Shown: piece by piece, positions 42,535 to 49,776 of the stretch
How positions within the stretch are numbered: position 1 is the first letter of the stretch
How the letters are laid out: every line of letters begins with the position of its first letter
Assembly: GCF_003626595.1 (NCBI RefSeq)
Contig: NZ_RBAK01000004.1
Span: 496,001 to 560,000, forward strand
Direction: 5' to 3'
DNA from: Micromonospora endolithica
Lineage (GTDB): Bacteria > Actinomycetota > Actinomycetes > Mycobacteriales > Micromonosporaceae
DNA length: 64,000 bases
Made by a program: the position numbers and the translations under genes
Notes under the pieces: model-generated
What the model was told of the DNA's origin: nothing
The model's input: only the letters and a program-made list of their open reading frames with translations
The model's database searches: none

Positions 42535-42948
42535 ATGGCTGTCCCCGCCCTCACCCCGCACGCCGACCAACCCCGCGCGGTGCCGCTGCGCGAGGCCCGG
42601 ACCCGGCTCACCCAGATCGTGGCACTGGCCGAGTTGACCGACACCGTCACCGTGGTGACCCGCGACGGCGATCCGCGGCCGGTCGCCGCGATCGTGCCGG
42701 CCGCCGCCGCCCGCACCCGGGCGCAGGCCCGCGCCGACGCCGACCGGCTGGCCACCGTCACCGCCGGCTGGGCCCGCCGGCTGGAGGAGGCGCACCGGCT
42801 CAGCGCCCGCCGGCACTCCGCCGAGTTGCGTGCGGTCACCGCCGCCCTGGCCGAGGTCTGGGCCGAGCTGGACCGCCGGGTCACCCCGGGCAGCGACCCG
42901 GCCCTCGCCCGGTTGCGCGCCGCCCACGCCGACCTGCTGGCCGACTGA
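42535..42948 (+). CDS. Phd/YefM-like antitoxin-type protein without an adjacent toxin
   Basis: A 137-aa protein. The first ~55 residues follow the Phd/YefM pattern: VPLREARTRLTQIVALAELT, then TVTVVTRDGDPRPVAAIVPA. A long charged helix (about 60-137) would be the toxin-binding or dimerising part. No Doc, YoeB or PIN toxin gene lies beside it, so it may act alone as a DNA-binding protein. No ribosome site is obvious; the start at ATG 42535 is tentative. Confidence 0.6.
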   Translation: MAVPALTPHADQPRAVPLREARTRLTQIVALAELTDTVTVVTRDGDPRPVAAIVPAAAARTRAQARADADRLATVTAGWARRLEEAHRLSARRHSAELRAVTAALAEVWAELDRRVTPGSDPALARLRAAHADLLAD

Positions 42949-43089
42949 GCCCGAATCCACCGGCCGTCCGCGCCGCTGGCAGGCCGCGATGTGGGGCCGA
43001 TCGGCGGCGGCGCTCGCAGGCCGCCCCGTGCCGCCGGTGGCTGCTGGTTGGCCGTGCCGCTGGGCGCGCGGCGCTGACGGCCGGCGGGG

Positions 43090-44154
43090 TCACGTCGCGG
43101 GGTACGCGTTCGTCTCCGCCGCCTTGACCGCGGCCCAGACCGGCTGGCCCGGCGCCAGGCGCAGCTGCGCGGCGGCGGCCGGTGTCACGTCGGCGGCCAC
43201 CGCGATCGGCCCGTCGAGCTGTACCCGCAGGTTGTCGCCGTGCCGTTGCACGCCGACCACGGTCGCCGGCCAGGTGTTGCGGGGGCTGCCGTCGGGGCGG
43301 TGCGGGTGCAGCGCCACCGCGGCCGGCCGGAAGGCCACGAAGACCTCGCCGTCGAGCCGGTCGGCCACGGTGAGGGTCAGTCCGTCGCCGACCCGGACGG
43401 TGTGCCCGGCGGCGTGGCCCCGGTACAGGTTGAGCCCGACGAGGCGGGCGACGTAGTCGGTGCGCGGCCGGGCGGTGACGGTGACCGCGTCGCCCTCCTG
43501 CACGACCCGGCCGCCCTCCACGATCACCAGCCGGTCGGCCAGCACCAGCGCGTCCAGCGGATCGTGGGTGACCAGCACGGTCGCGCCGCCGTGCGCGGTG
43601 AGGTGCCGTTGCAGCTCGGCGCGGGTGTCCAGCCGGGTGCGGGCGTCCAGGGCGGCCAGTGGTTCGTCGAGCAGCAGCAGCGCGGGCGCGACGGCGAGCG
43701 CGCGGGCCAGCGCGACCCGCTGCGCCTGACCGCCGGAGAGCTGCCCGGGCCGGCGGCCTGCGTACCCGGACAGGCCGACCCGGGTCAGCCATTCGTCGGC
43801 GGTCCGGCGGGCGGTGCGCCGGTCGACGCCGTGCCGGCGCGGCCCGAACGCCACGTTGTCCCGGGCGCTCAGGTGGGGGAAGAGCAGGTAGTCCTGGAAG
43901 ACCACGCCGACCGGGCGACGCTCGGCCGGCGTCCACGCCCGCCGGTCCGGGTGGTCCAGGTCGACGCCACCGAGGGTGACGTGGCCGGCGGTCAGCGGTT
44001 GCAGCCCGGCCAGGGCCCGCAGCGCGGTGGTCTTTCCCGCGCCGTTGGGCCCGAGCACCGCGACGACCTCCCCGGCGGCCACGGTCACCGGCACGTCCAG
44101 GCGGAACGTGCCCCGGTCCACGACCAGGCGGGCGTCCAGCAGCGGCGCGGTCAC
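43090..44154 (-). CDS. modC: Molybdate ABC transporter ATP-binding protein
   Basis: A 354-aa ModC-type ATPase. Walker A is GPNGAGKTT, the signature LSGGQAQR, Walker B LLLLDEP, and the switch His is in LVTHDPLDALVLAD. The C-terminal ~120 residues form a TOBE (molybdate-binding) domain (VQRHGDNLRVQLDGPIAVAA), which can regulate transport. GTG 44154 overlaps the modB stop. It is the last gene of a four-gene, fully overlapping operon. Confidence 0.92.
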   Translation of the reverse strand: MTAPLLDARLVVDRGTFRLDVPVTVAAGEVVAVLGPNGAGKTTALRALAGLQPLTAGHVTLGGVDLDHPDRRAWTPAERRPVGVVFQDYLLFPHLSARDNVAFGPRRHGVDRRTARRTADEWLTRVGLSGYAGRRPGQLSGGQAQRVALARALAVAPALLLLDEPLAALDARTRLDTRAELQRHLTAHGGATVLVTHDPLDALVLADRLVIVEGGRVVQEGDAVTVTARPRTDYVARLVGLNLYRGHAAGHTVRVGDGLTLTVADRLDGEVFVAFRPAAVALHPHRPDGSPRNTWPATVVGVQRHGDNLRVQLDGPIAVAADVTPAAAAQLRLAPGQPVWAAVKAAETNAYPAT

Positions 44155-44987
44155 GGGCCGGTCAGCCAGCGGTCGCGCAGGCCGGCCAGGATCACCACCG
44201 AGACGGTGAGCAGGATCAGGCTGAGCACCACGGCGGCCTCCAGGTCGGTCTCCAGCGCCAGGTAGACCGCGATCGGCATGGTCTGGGTGCGACCGGGGAA
44301 GTTGCCGGCGAAGGTGATGGTCGCGCCGAACTCGCCGAGCGCCCGGGCCCAGCACAGCACCGCACCGGCGGCCAGTCCCGGGGCGACCAGCGGCAGCGTG
44401 ACGTGGGTGAAGGTGGTCCAGCGGCCGGCGCCGAGGGTCGCCGCGGCCTCCTCGTACCGCGGGTCGGCCCCGCGCAGCGCGCCCTCCACGGCGATGACCA
44501 GGAACGGCATCGCCACGAACGCCTCGGCGAGCACCACCGCGGTGGTGGTGAACGGCAGGGTGAGGCCGAACGCGCTGTCCAGCCACTCGCCGAGCAGACC
44601 CCGGCGGCCGAAGACCAGCAGCAGCGCCACGCCACCGACCACCGGCGGCAGCACCAGCGGCACGGTGACCAGGGCGCGGACCACCCGGCGGCCGGGAAAC
44701 TCGACGCGGGCCAGCAGCCACGCCAACGGCACGCCGAGCAGCAGGCAGAGCAGGGTGGCCAGGGTGGCGGTGAGCAACGACAGCCGGAGCGCGGTGAGCA
44801 CGGCCGGGTCGGCCAGCCGCTGCGGCAGCGTGGCCCACGGGGCGCGGGCGAGCAGTCCGGCCACTGGCAGGACCAGGAACACCAGGCCCAGCGTGGCCGG
44901 CACCAGCAGGGCTACCGGTACCCGGCCGGGCCGGCGGCGGGTCCGCACCGGCGCGCCCGCTGCCGGATCGGTGGCGGCCGGGGTCAC
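44151..44987 (-). CDS. modB: Molybdate ABC transporter permease
   Basis: A 278-aa permease with about six helices. The family features RLSLLTATLATLLCLLLGVP and the ATPase-contact loop EEAAATLGAGRWTTFTHVTL, then GEFGATITFAGNFPGRTQTM, are clear ModB hallmarks. It starts at GTG 44987, overlapping modA in GTGA, and its own stop overlaps modC in the same way. Confidence 0.93.
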   Translation of the reverse strand: MTPAATDPAAGAPVRTRRRPGRVPVALLVPATLGLVFLVLPVAGLLARAPWATLPQRLADPAVLTALRLSLLTATLATLLCLLLGVPLAWLLARVEFPGRRVVRALVTVPLVLPPVVGGVALLLVFGRRGLLGEWLDSAFGLTLPFTTTAVVLAEAFVAMPFLVIAVEGALRGADPRYEEAAATLGAGRWTTFTHVTLPLVAPGLAAGAVLCWARALGEFGATITFAGNFPGRTQTMPIAVYLALETDLEAAVVLSLILLTVSVVILAGLRDRWLTGP

Positions 44988-45775
44988 GGCGACTGGAACC
45001 CGGCCCCGGCGAGCACCGCCCGGGCCGGCGCCGAGCGGACGTACGCGACGAAGGCGCGGGCCCCGTCCGGGTGGGGCGCGTCAGCGAGGACGACGATCAG
45101 GTAGTCGTTCACCGCCCCGGCGGACTCGGCGAACTCCACCGCGGCCACCTCGGCGGCCGCCGCCCGCGCGTCGGTCCGGTAGACCAGGGCGGCGTCCACC
45201 TCGCCGAGTCTCACCTTGGCCAGCGCCCCGCGCACGTCCTGCTCCAGGGTGACCGGGGTGAGGGTGACCGAGGCGGCGTCCAGGACCCGCCGGGCCGCCG
45301 CACCGCACGGCACCTGCTCGGCGCAGAGCGCCACCTTCAGGCCGGGCCGGGCGAGGTCGGCCAGCCCGCGTACGCCCGCGGGGTTGCCCGGGGCGACGGC
45401 GATCACGAGCTGGTTGCGGACGAAGACCGCCGGCTCGCCGTCGGCGTTGCCCGCCCTCGTGACGGTGTCCATCGGCGTCGGCGCGGCGGCGGCGAAGACG
45501 TCGGCCGGGGCGCCCTGGTCGATCTGGGTGGCCAGCGCGGAACTGCCGGCGAAGTTGAACACCACGGCGGTGCCCGGGTTGGCCGCCTCGAAGTCCCTGC
45601 CGATCCGGGTGAACGAGTCGGTCAGCGAGGCCGCCGCGAAGACGGTCACCGCGCCGCCGGACCCACCGGACCCGCCGCCGGGGCCGGTGCCGCCGCAGGC
45701 GGCCAGCGCCGCGACGGTGACGACCGCGACGACCGCGACGACCGCCCGGACGGTACGCGACAGGGTTCGGCTCAC
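44984..45775 (-). CDS. modA: Molybdate-binding lipoprotein
   Basis: A 263-aa solute-binding lipoprotein with lipobox ALAAC. The oxyanion-binding pattern starts VTVFAAASLTDSFTRIGRDF and continues NFAGSSALATQIDQGAPADV, both typical of ModA, and DAALVYRTDA lies near the C-terminus. It captures molybdate (or tungstate) for ModBC. GTG 45775 overlaps the stop of the regulator gene. Confidence 0.93.
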   Translation of the reverse strand: MSRTLSRTVRAVVAVVAVVTVAALAACGGTGPGGGSGGSGGAVTVFAAASLTDSFTRIGRDFEAANPGTAVVFNFAGSSALATQIDQGAPADVFAAAAPTPMDTVTRAGNADGEPAVFVRNQLVIAVAPGNPAGVRGLADLARPGLKVALCAEQVPCGAAARRVLDAASVTLTPVTLEQDVRGALAKVRLGEVDAALVYRTDARAAAAEVAAVEFAESAGAVNDYLIVVLADAPHPDGARAFVAYVRSAPARAVLAGAGFQSP

Positions 45776-46194
45776 GGCGCGGTCCTTCCCCGGCCGCCCG
45801 GTGGGGCGACCCGTTCCACCACCACGGTGGTCGACTTGATCACGGCCACGGCCAGCGAGCCGACGGTGAGGTCCAACTCGTCGACCGCCTCGCGGCTCAT
45901 CAGCGAGACGACCCGGAACGGCCCGGCCTGGATGTCCACCTGGGCCATCACGGTGTCCTTCACGACGTTCACGACGATGCCGCGCAGCCGGTTGCGGGCC
46001 GACGAGGCGTCCGCCCGCTCGTCCGGGTCGGCCGACCGTCCGCGGGCGAACGCGGCCAGGTCCTTCCCGGCGATCACCCGGTGCCCCTGCGGATCGCGGA
46101 CCGCGGCGAGGCGGTCGGCGTCGATCCAGCGCCGGACGGTGTCGGCGCTGACCCCGAGCAGGTCGGCCGCCTCACCGATCCGGAACATCTCCAC
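45772..46194 (-). CDS. Molybdenum-responsive HTH/TOBE regulator
   Basis: A 140-aa protein with a MerR/excisionase-like helix-turn-helix (FRIGEAADLLGVSADTVRRW) joined to one TOBE domain (LRGIVVNVVKDTVMAQVDIQ). It is thus a small actinobacterial counterpart of ModE that should sense molybdate and control modABC, with which it overlaps in GTGA. GTG 46194 is 6 nt after a TATGGT -10 box, so it is probably leaderless; ATG 46188 is an alternative. Confidence 0.85.
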   Translation of the reverse strand: MEMFRIGEAADLLGVSADTVRRWIDADRLAAVRDPQGHRVIAGKDLAAFARGRSADPDERADASSARNRLRGIVVNVVKDTVMAQVDIQAGPFRVVSLMSREAVDELDLTVGSLAVAVIKSTTVVVERVAPPGGRGRTAP

Positions 46195-46200
46195 CGGAGC

Positions 46201-46206
46201 ACCATA
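46201..46206 (-). promoter_or_regulatory. -10 box of the mod operon
   Basis: Minus-strand TATGGT ends 6 nt before GTG 46194. This is the likely sole promoter of the regulator-modABC transcript. Confidence 0.5.
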
Positions 46207-46388
46207 CGTTCCGGCATCTGCGATCCGAAAGAGGGCCCGCAGCCGCAGATGCGGCGTTCTGGCGGCCGAGCCCTCGCAGGTACGGCGTCGTCGGCGCCCC
46301 GACCCGCCGAACCGTTCGCCGGATGCCGGGCCGAGAACGATGTGCAGCACAATGGACACTCACGGTGTCGGCGGCGGGGGAGGCTGAA

Positions 46389-47546
46389 GTGGATCAGGCA
46401 CGGGGATCCGACGACGTGCTGCCCGGGCCGGACCCCGCCGCCGGTTCGTCGCGGTCGCGGCGGCTGCGCCTGGCGGCGCTGGTGGTCCTGCTCGCGGTCA
46501 TCGCGGTGGCCGTGGTCCGGGTGATCGTGGCCACCGGTCCGCCGACCCGGGACGAGCTACGGGAGCGGGCCGGCCTGACCAAGCGCGACAAGCTGCTCAT
46601 CGGGGTGAAGGACGACCAGCCCGGCGTGTCGCAGAAACTCACCAACGGCACCTTCGAGGGCTTCGACATCGAGATCGCCTACATGGTCGCCGAGGACCTC
46701 GGGTTCGACGCGCCGGAGGTCACCCTGCTGGCCATCCAGAGCGAGGACCGGGCCCGGCGGCAGGCACGCAACACCGACGGCAGCTACGTCACCGTCGACC
46801 TGGTGGTCGCCTCGTACAGCATCACCGAGGAGCGCAAGGCCGACGGCGTGGTGTTCTCCTTCCCCTACCTGGAGACCGAACAGTCGGTGGTGACGCTGAA
46901 GTCCGACCGGCGCGCGGTGTCGAGCCTGCGCGACCTCGCCGACCGGAAGGTCTGCACGCTGGCCACCTCGACCTCGGAGCAGAGCCTGGAGAAGGCCACC
47001 AGCTCGGAGCCGAGCCTGTCCGACGTCGGCGCCACGGTGGTCGGGAAGAACCGGATCAGCGACTGCATCCAGGATCTCTACGACGGGAAGGTGGCAGCGG
47101 TCACCACGGACGCGGCGATCCTCGCCGGCTTCGTCGGCCCCCGCCCGCCCGGCGAGCTGCCACCCGCCGTGGCCCTGAACAACCGCAAGGAACTCGCGCA
47201 CTGGGACATCGGCGACGAGACCCCCGAGAAGTGGGGGATCAACACCGGCACCAACCCGGCCGTCCGCGACCTGGTCAACCTCTCGTTGCAGGAGTCCTTC
47301 GCCGGCCCGGACGGCGACCGGTGGAAGCGGGCCTTCGACCGCTACCTGGGCGCCGAGCAGCGATACAGCGAACAACAGCAGGTGGCGGTCTCCCGGCAGC
47401 CGGAACCGGACCCCGAGGAACTGGTGGAGGTGCGGCAGTGGCCGTGGGAGAGGTGGGCGCTGCCGACGCCGAACCGGCCGGCGACGGGCGTCCGGACCGC
47501 CGTCCCGGCGCACGCCCGGCGCAGCAGGCGCAACAGTGGCTGCTGA
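46389..47546 (+). CDS. Membrane-anchored amino-acid-type substrate-binding protein
   Basis: A 385-aa protein. One N-terminal hydrophobic helix without a lipobox (LAALVVLLAVIAVAVVRVIV) should anchor it. The binding domain (about 70-320) is of the glutamate/PBPb type: LLIGVKDDQPGVSQKLTNGT, then FEGFDIEIAYMVAEDLGF, and Cys166/Cys202-type pair CTLAT...DCIQDLYDGKVAAV. No permease or ATPase lies near, suggesting a sensor rather than transport role. GGGGGAGG precedes GTG 46389. The last 109 nt overlap the next gene. Confidence 0.8.
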   Translation: MDQARGSDDVLPGPDPAAGSSRSRRLRLAALVVLLAVIAVAVVRVIVATGPPTRDELRERAGLTKRDKLLIGVKDDQPGVSQKLTNGTFEGFDIEIAYMVAEDLGFDAPEVTLLAIQSEDRARRQARNTDGSYVTVDLVVASYSITEERKADGVVFSFPYLETEQSVVTLKSDRRAVSSLRDLADRKVCTLATSTSEQSLEKATSSEPSLSDVGATVVGKNRISDCIQDLYDGKVAAVTTDAAILAGFVGPRPPGELPPAVALNNRKELAHWDIGDETPEKWGINTGTNPAVRDLVNLSLQESFAGPDGDRWKRAFDRYLGAEQRYSEQQQVAVSRQPEPDPEELVEVRQWPWERWALPTPNRPATGVRTAVPAHARRSRRNSGC

Positions 47547-48532
47547 CCCTGCTGCCCGCGTTCCCGGTGCTGCTGCTGGTGCTGCGGCTGTGGCGGCTCA
47601 GCCGGCAGGACATGCCCACGATGCTGCTGCTGGTGCAGTACGTCAGCCCGCTGGGCCTGCTCAGCGCGCTGCTGATCGCCCTGATCTGGGCGTTCCCGCT
47701 GGTGGTGCTGGTGCTGGGGCTGCTCGGCCGGCTGCTCCGGGTCAGCGCGCCGGACCGGTTCGACACCGAGCGGTCGCTGCTCGCCTACGGCACCACCCGT
47801 ACGCCCGGTTGGGTGCTGGTCGCGGCGGTCGGGCTGGCCGCGCTCACCTGGCAGTTGCGGTTCCTGCCGCTGCTGGCGATGCTCGCTTTGGCGGTGCTGG
47901 CCCTGCGGACCCGGCACCGTCACCCGGACCGGCCGCGCCTGCTGCTGGTCACCGGGCTGCTGCTGCCGGTGACGGTGGCCGCGGCCGGCTACGCCTGGTT
48001 GGCCCCGGCCGCGCTGTCCGCCCTCACAGTCGAGCCGTTCACCGCCCTGCTGCTGCTCGTGCCACCGGCCGGGGTGGCGGTGCTGACCGGCCCGCTGCCG
48101 CGGCGGGTCGCGCCGGGGCTGACCCGCGCGCTGGCCTACACGGTGGCCGCCGTGGTGCCGGTGGTGATGGGGGTGGTCTTCCTGCGGGTGCCGCTGCTGC
48201 CCGAGGTGGCGGTGGAGGTGGGGCCGGAGGCGGGCCCCACCCGTGAGGTCGTCCGGGGTCAGGCGGTGGCCGTGACCGACCGGATGACCATCGTGCTGGA
48301 CCGGGGTGGTGAGGTCCGGTTCCTCCCGAACGACCAGGTGCGCGGTCAACGCCTCTGTCCCGACCCCGGGCGGATACCGGTCAGCCGGATCGACGTCTAC
48401 GGGTGGCACGTCGAGGACACCGCGCTGGACTGGATGATCCCCCGGCAGCCGGTCGACGAGCCCGATCCGCGCTGCGTCGGGCGGGTGCCGGTGGACGGCC
48501 CGCCGGCACCGACGCCTCCGCTGCCCCGGTGA
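47438..48532 (+). CDS. Multi-spanning membrane protein of unknown function
   Basis: A 364-aa protein with about eight hydrophobic helices (residues ~30-260) and a C-terminal ~100-residue soluble part (FLPNDQVRGQRLCPDPGRIP; WHVEDTALDWMIPRQP). It is not a recognised transporter family. GTG 47438 with GGAGG upstream lies well inside the preceding gene, giving a 109-nt overlap in different frames, so the two proteins are probably made together and may form a complex. Confidence 0.7.
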   Translation: MAVGEVGAADAEPAGDGRPDRRPGARPAQQAQQWLLTLLPAFPVLLLVLRLWRLSRQDMPTMLLLVQYVSPLGLLSALLIALIWAFPLVVLVLGLLGRLLRVSAPDRFDTERSLLAYGTTRTPGWVLVAAVGLAALTWQLRFLPLLAMLALAVLALRTRHRHPDRPRLLLVTGLLLPVTVAAAGYAWLAPAALSALTVEPFTALLLLVPPAGVAVLTGPLPRRVAPGLTRALAYTVAAVVPVVMGVVFLRVPLLPEVAVEVGPEAGPTREVVRGQAVAVTDRMTIVLDRGGEVRFLPNDQVRGQRLCPDPGRIPVSRIDVYGWHVEDTALDWMIPRQPVDEPDPRCVGRVPVDGPPAPTPPLPR

Positions 48533-48585
48533 GCCGGTGGGGGAGCGGGGCGGCCGGTCCCCGCGCGGCACGGCCGGCCGCGAGG

Positions 48586-48616
48586 GTCGCGGGGCGGCCC
48601 GACCGGCCGCCGCGAC
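48586..48616 (+). terminator. Hairpin after the membrane-protein gene
   Basis: GGCGGCC pairs with GGCCGCC (48593-48611, 5-nt loop), extended by GTCGC/GCGAC across a two-base bulge. It lies 54 nt beyond the stop. Confidence 0.5.
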
Positions 48617-48705
48617 GGGACACGCGCATAATGGGTGCTGCCGGCCCTGACGTCGGCGACCGGGCCGCCGACCGTGGCCCGGGCTGGGGAGATGGCGAGG
48701 GTACG

Positions 48706-49110
48706 GTGACGCAGGCGATCCCGAACGTGGCCCGGAACACGCGGCAGCGCGCCGAGGTGCTGACCCTGCTCCGGGAGGTCGAGGGCTTCCACACGGCGCA
48801 GCAGTTGCACCGGATGCTGTGCGACCGGGACGCCAAGGTGGGGCTGACCACCGTCTACCGCACCCTCCAACTGCTGGTCGACGCCGGTGAGATCGACTCC
48901 ACCCGGCTGCCCGGCGGCGAGCAGTTGTTCCGCCGGTGCAGCCAGAGTCGACACCACCACCACCTGGTCTGCCGGTCCTGCGGCCGGGCGGTCGAGGTGG
49001 CCGGCCCGGCCGTCGAGCGGTGGGCCGACCAGGTCGCGGCCGAGCACGGCTTCACCGACGTGGGACACACCCTGGAGATCTTCGGCACCTGCGCCCAGTG
49101 CGCCCGCTGA
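48706..49110 (+). CDS. Fur-family regulator, Zur-like
   Basis: A 134-aa metal-dependent repressor. The winged helix includes LTTVYRTLQLLVDAGEIDST. The dimerisation domain has the HHHHLVCRSCGRAVEVAG metal cluster and a C-terminal CAQC pair, which together form the structural Zn site and a regulatory site; the pattern fits Zur better than Fur. GTG 48706 is preceded by GAGGG. No partner zinc transporter is adjacent. Confidence 0.88.
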   Translation: MTQAIPNVARNTRQRAEVLTLLREVEGFHTAQQLHRMLCDRDAKVGLTTVYRTLQLLVDAGEIDSTRLPGGEQLFRRCSQSRHHHHLVCRSCGRAVEVAGPAVERWADQVAAEHGFTDVGHTLEIFGTCAQCAR

Positions 49111-49240
49111 CCGCCCCGCCCGCCGCGCCCGCCCGCCCCGATCCCGGCCTTCCAGTCCTGCGGGCGTCGCGTCGACCACCTCGGTGAGGCGGGCGAGCAC
49201 CGCCCGGTTCGCCGGCTCCACCCAGGCCAGCAGCTCCGCA

Positions 49241-49732
49241 TCAGCCCCGGCGGGGACGGCCCTTGAGGTGGCGGCCCAGCTCGCGGGCGATCTCCCGCTG
49301 CGCGTCCCGCTCGGCGAGGGTCTGCCGCTTGTCGTACGACCGCTTGCCCCGGGCCAGGGCCAGCTCCACCTTGGCCCAGCCGCCGGAGAAGTACATCGAC
49401 AGCGGCACCAGGGTCACCCCGCCCTCGCGCAGCTTCTCCAGGATCCGGGCGATCTCCACCCGGTGCAGCAGGAGCTTGCGGGTGCGGCGCGGCGCGTGGT
49501 TGGTCCAGGTGCCGTAGCCGTACTCGGCGATGTGCAGCCCGTAGAGCATCAGCTCCCCGTCGCGCTCCTGCGCGAACGCGTCGACCAGCGACGCCCGCCT
49601 CTCGCGCAGCGACTTGACCTCCGTGCCGGACAGCACGATGCCCGCCTCGTACGTCTTCAGGACGGTGTAGTCGTGCCGCGCCTTCTTGTTCGAGGCGATC
49701 AGCGTGCGGTCGGTCTGCCGGGCGGCGCTCAC
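49241..49732 (-). CDS. smpB: SsrA-binding protein SmpB
   Basis: A 163-aa small basic protein that binds tmRNA and rescues stalled ribosomes. Clear motifs are [40 protein letters not shown] and the C-terminal [20 protein letters not shown]. The tail ends KGRPRRG. GTG 49732 sits 6 nt from TATCCT with no ribosome site, so it is probably leaderless. The ssrA gene itself is not in the window. Confidence 0.95.
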   Translation of the reverse strand: MSAARQTDRTLIASNKKARHDYTVLKTYEAGIVLSGTEVKSLRERRASLVDAFAQERDGELMLYGLHIAEYGYGTWTNHAPRRTRKLLLHRVEIARILEKLREGGVTLVPLSMYFSGGWAKVELALARGKRSYDKRQTLAERDAQREIARELGRHLKGRPRRG

Positions 49733-49738
49733 CGGTGG

Positions 49739-49744
49739 AGGATA
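49739..49744 (-). promoter_or_regulatory. -10 box of leaderless smpB
   Basis: Minus-strand TATCCT ends 6 nt before GTG 49732. Confidence 0.5.
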
Positions 49745-49776
49745 TCCGCCACCGCCACTGGCCGTCGCCGGCCGGC

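Noticed and set aside
49111..49240. Possible short gene on the minus strand between smpB and the Zur-like gene
   Set aside because: The readable stretch (AELLAWVEPANRAVLARL) has no start with a ribosome site and no stop at a sensible place, and runs into antisense of the Fur-family gene.
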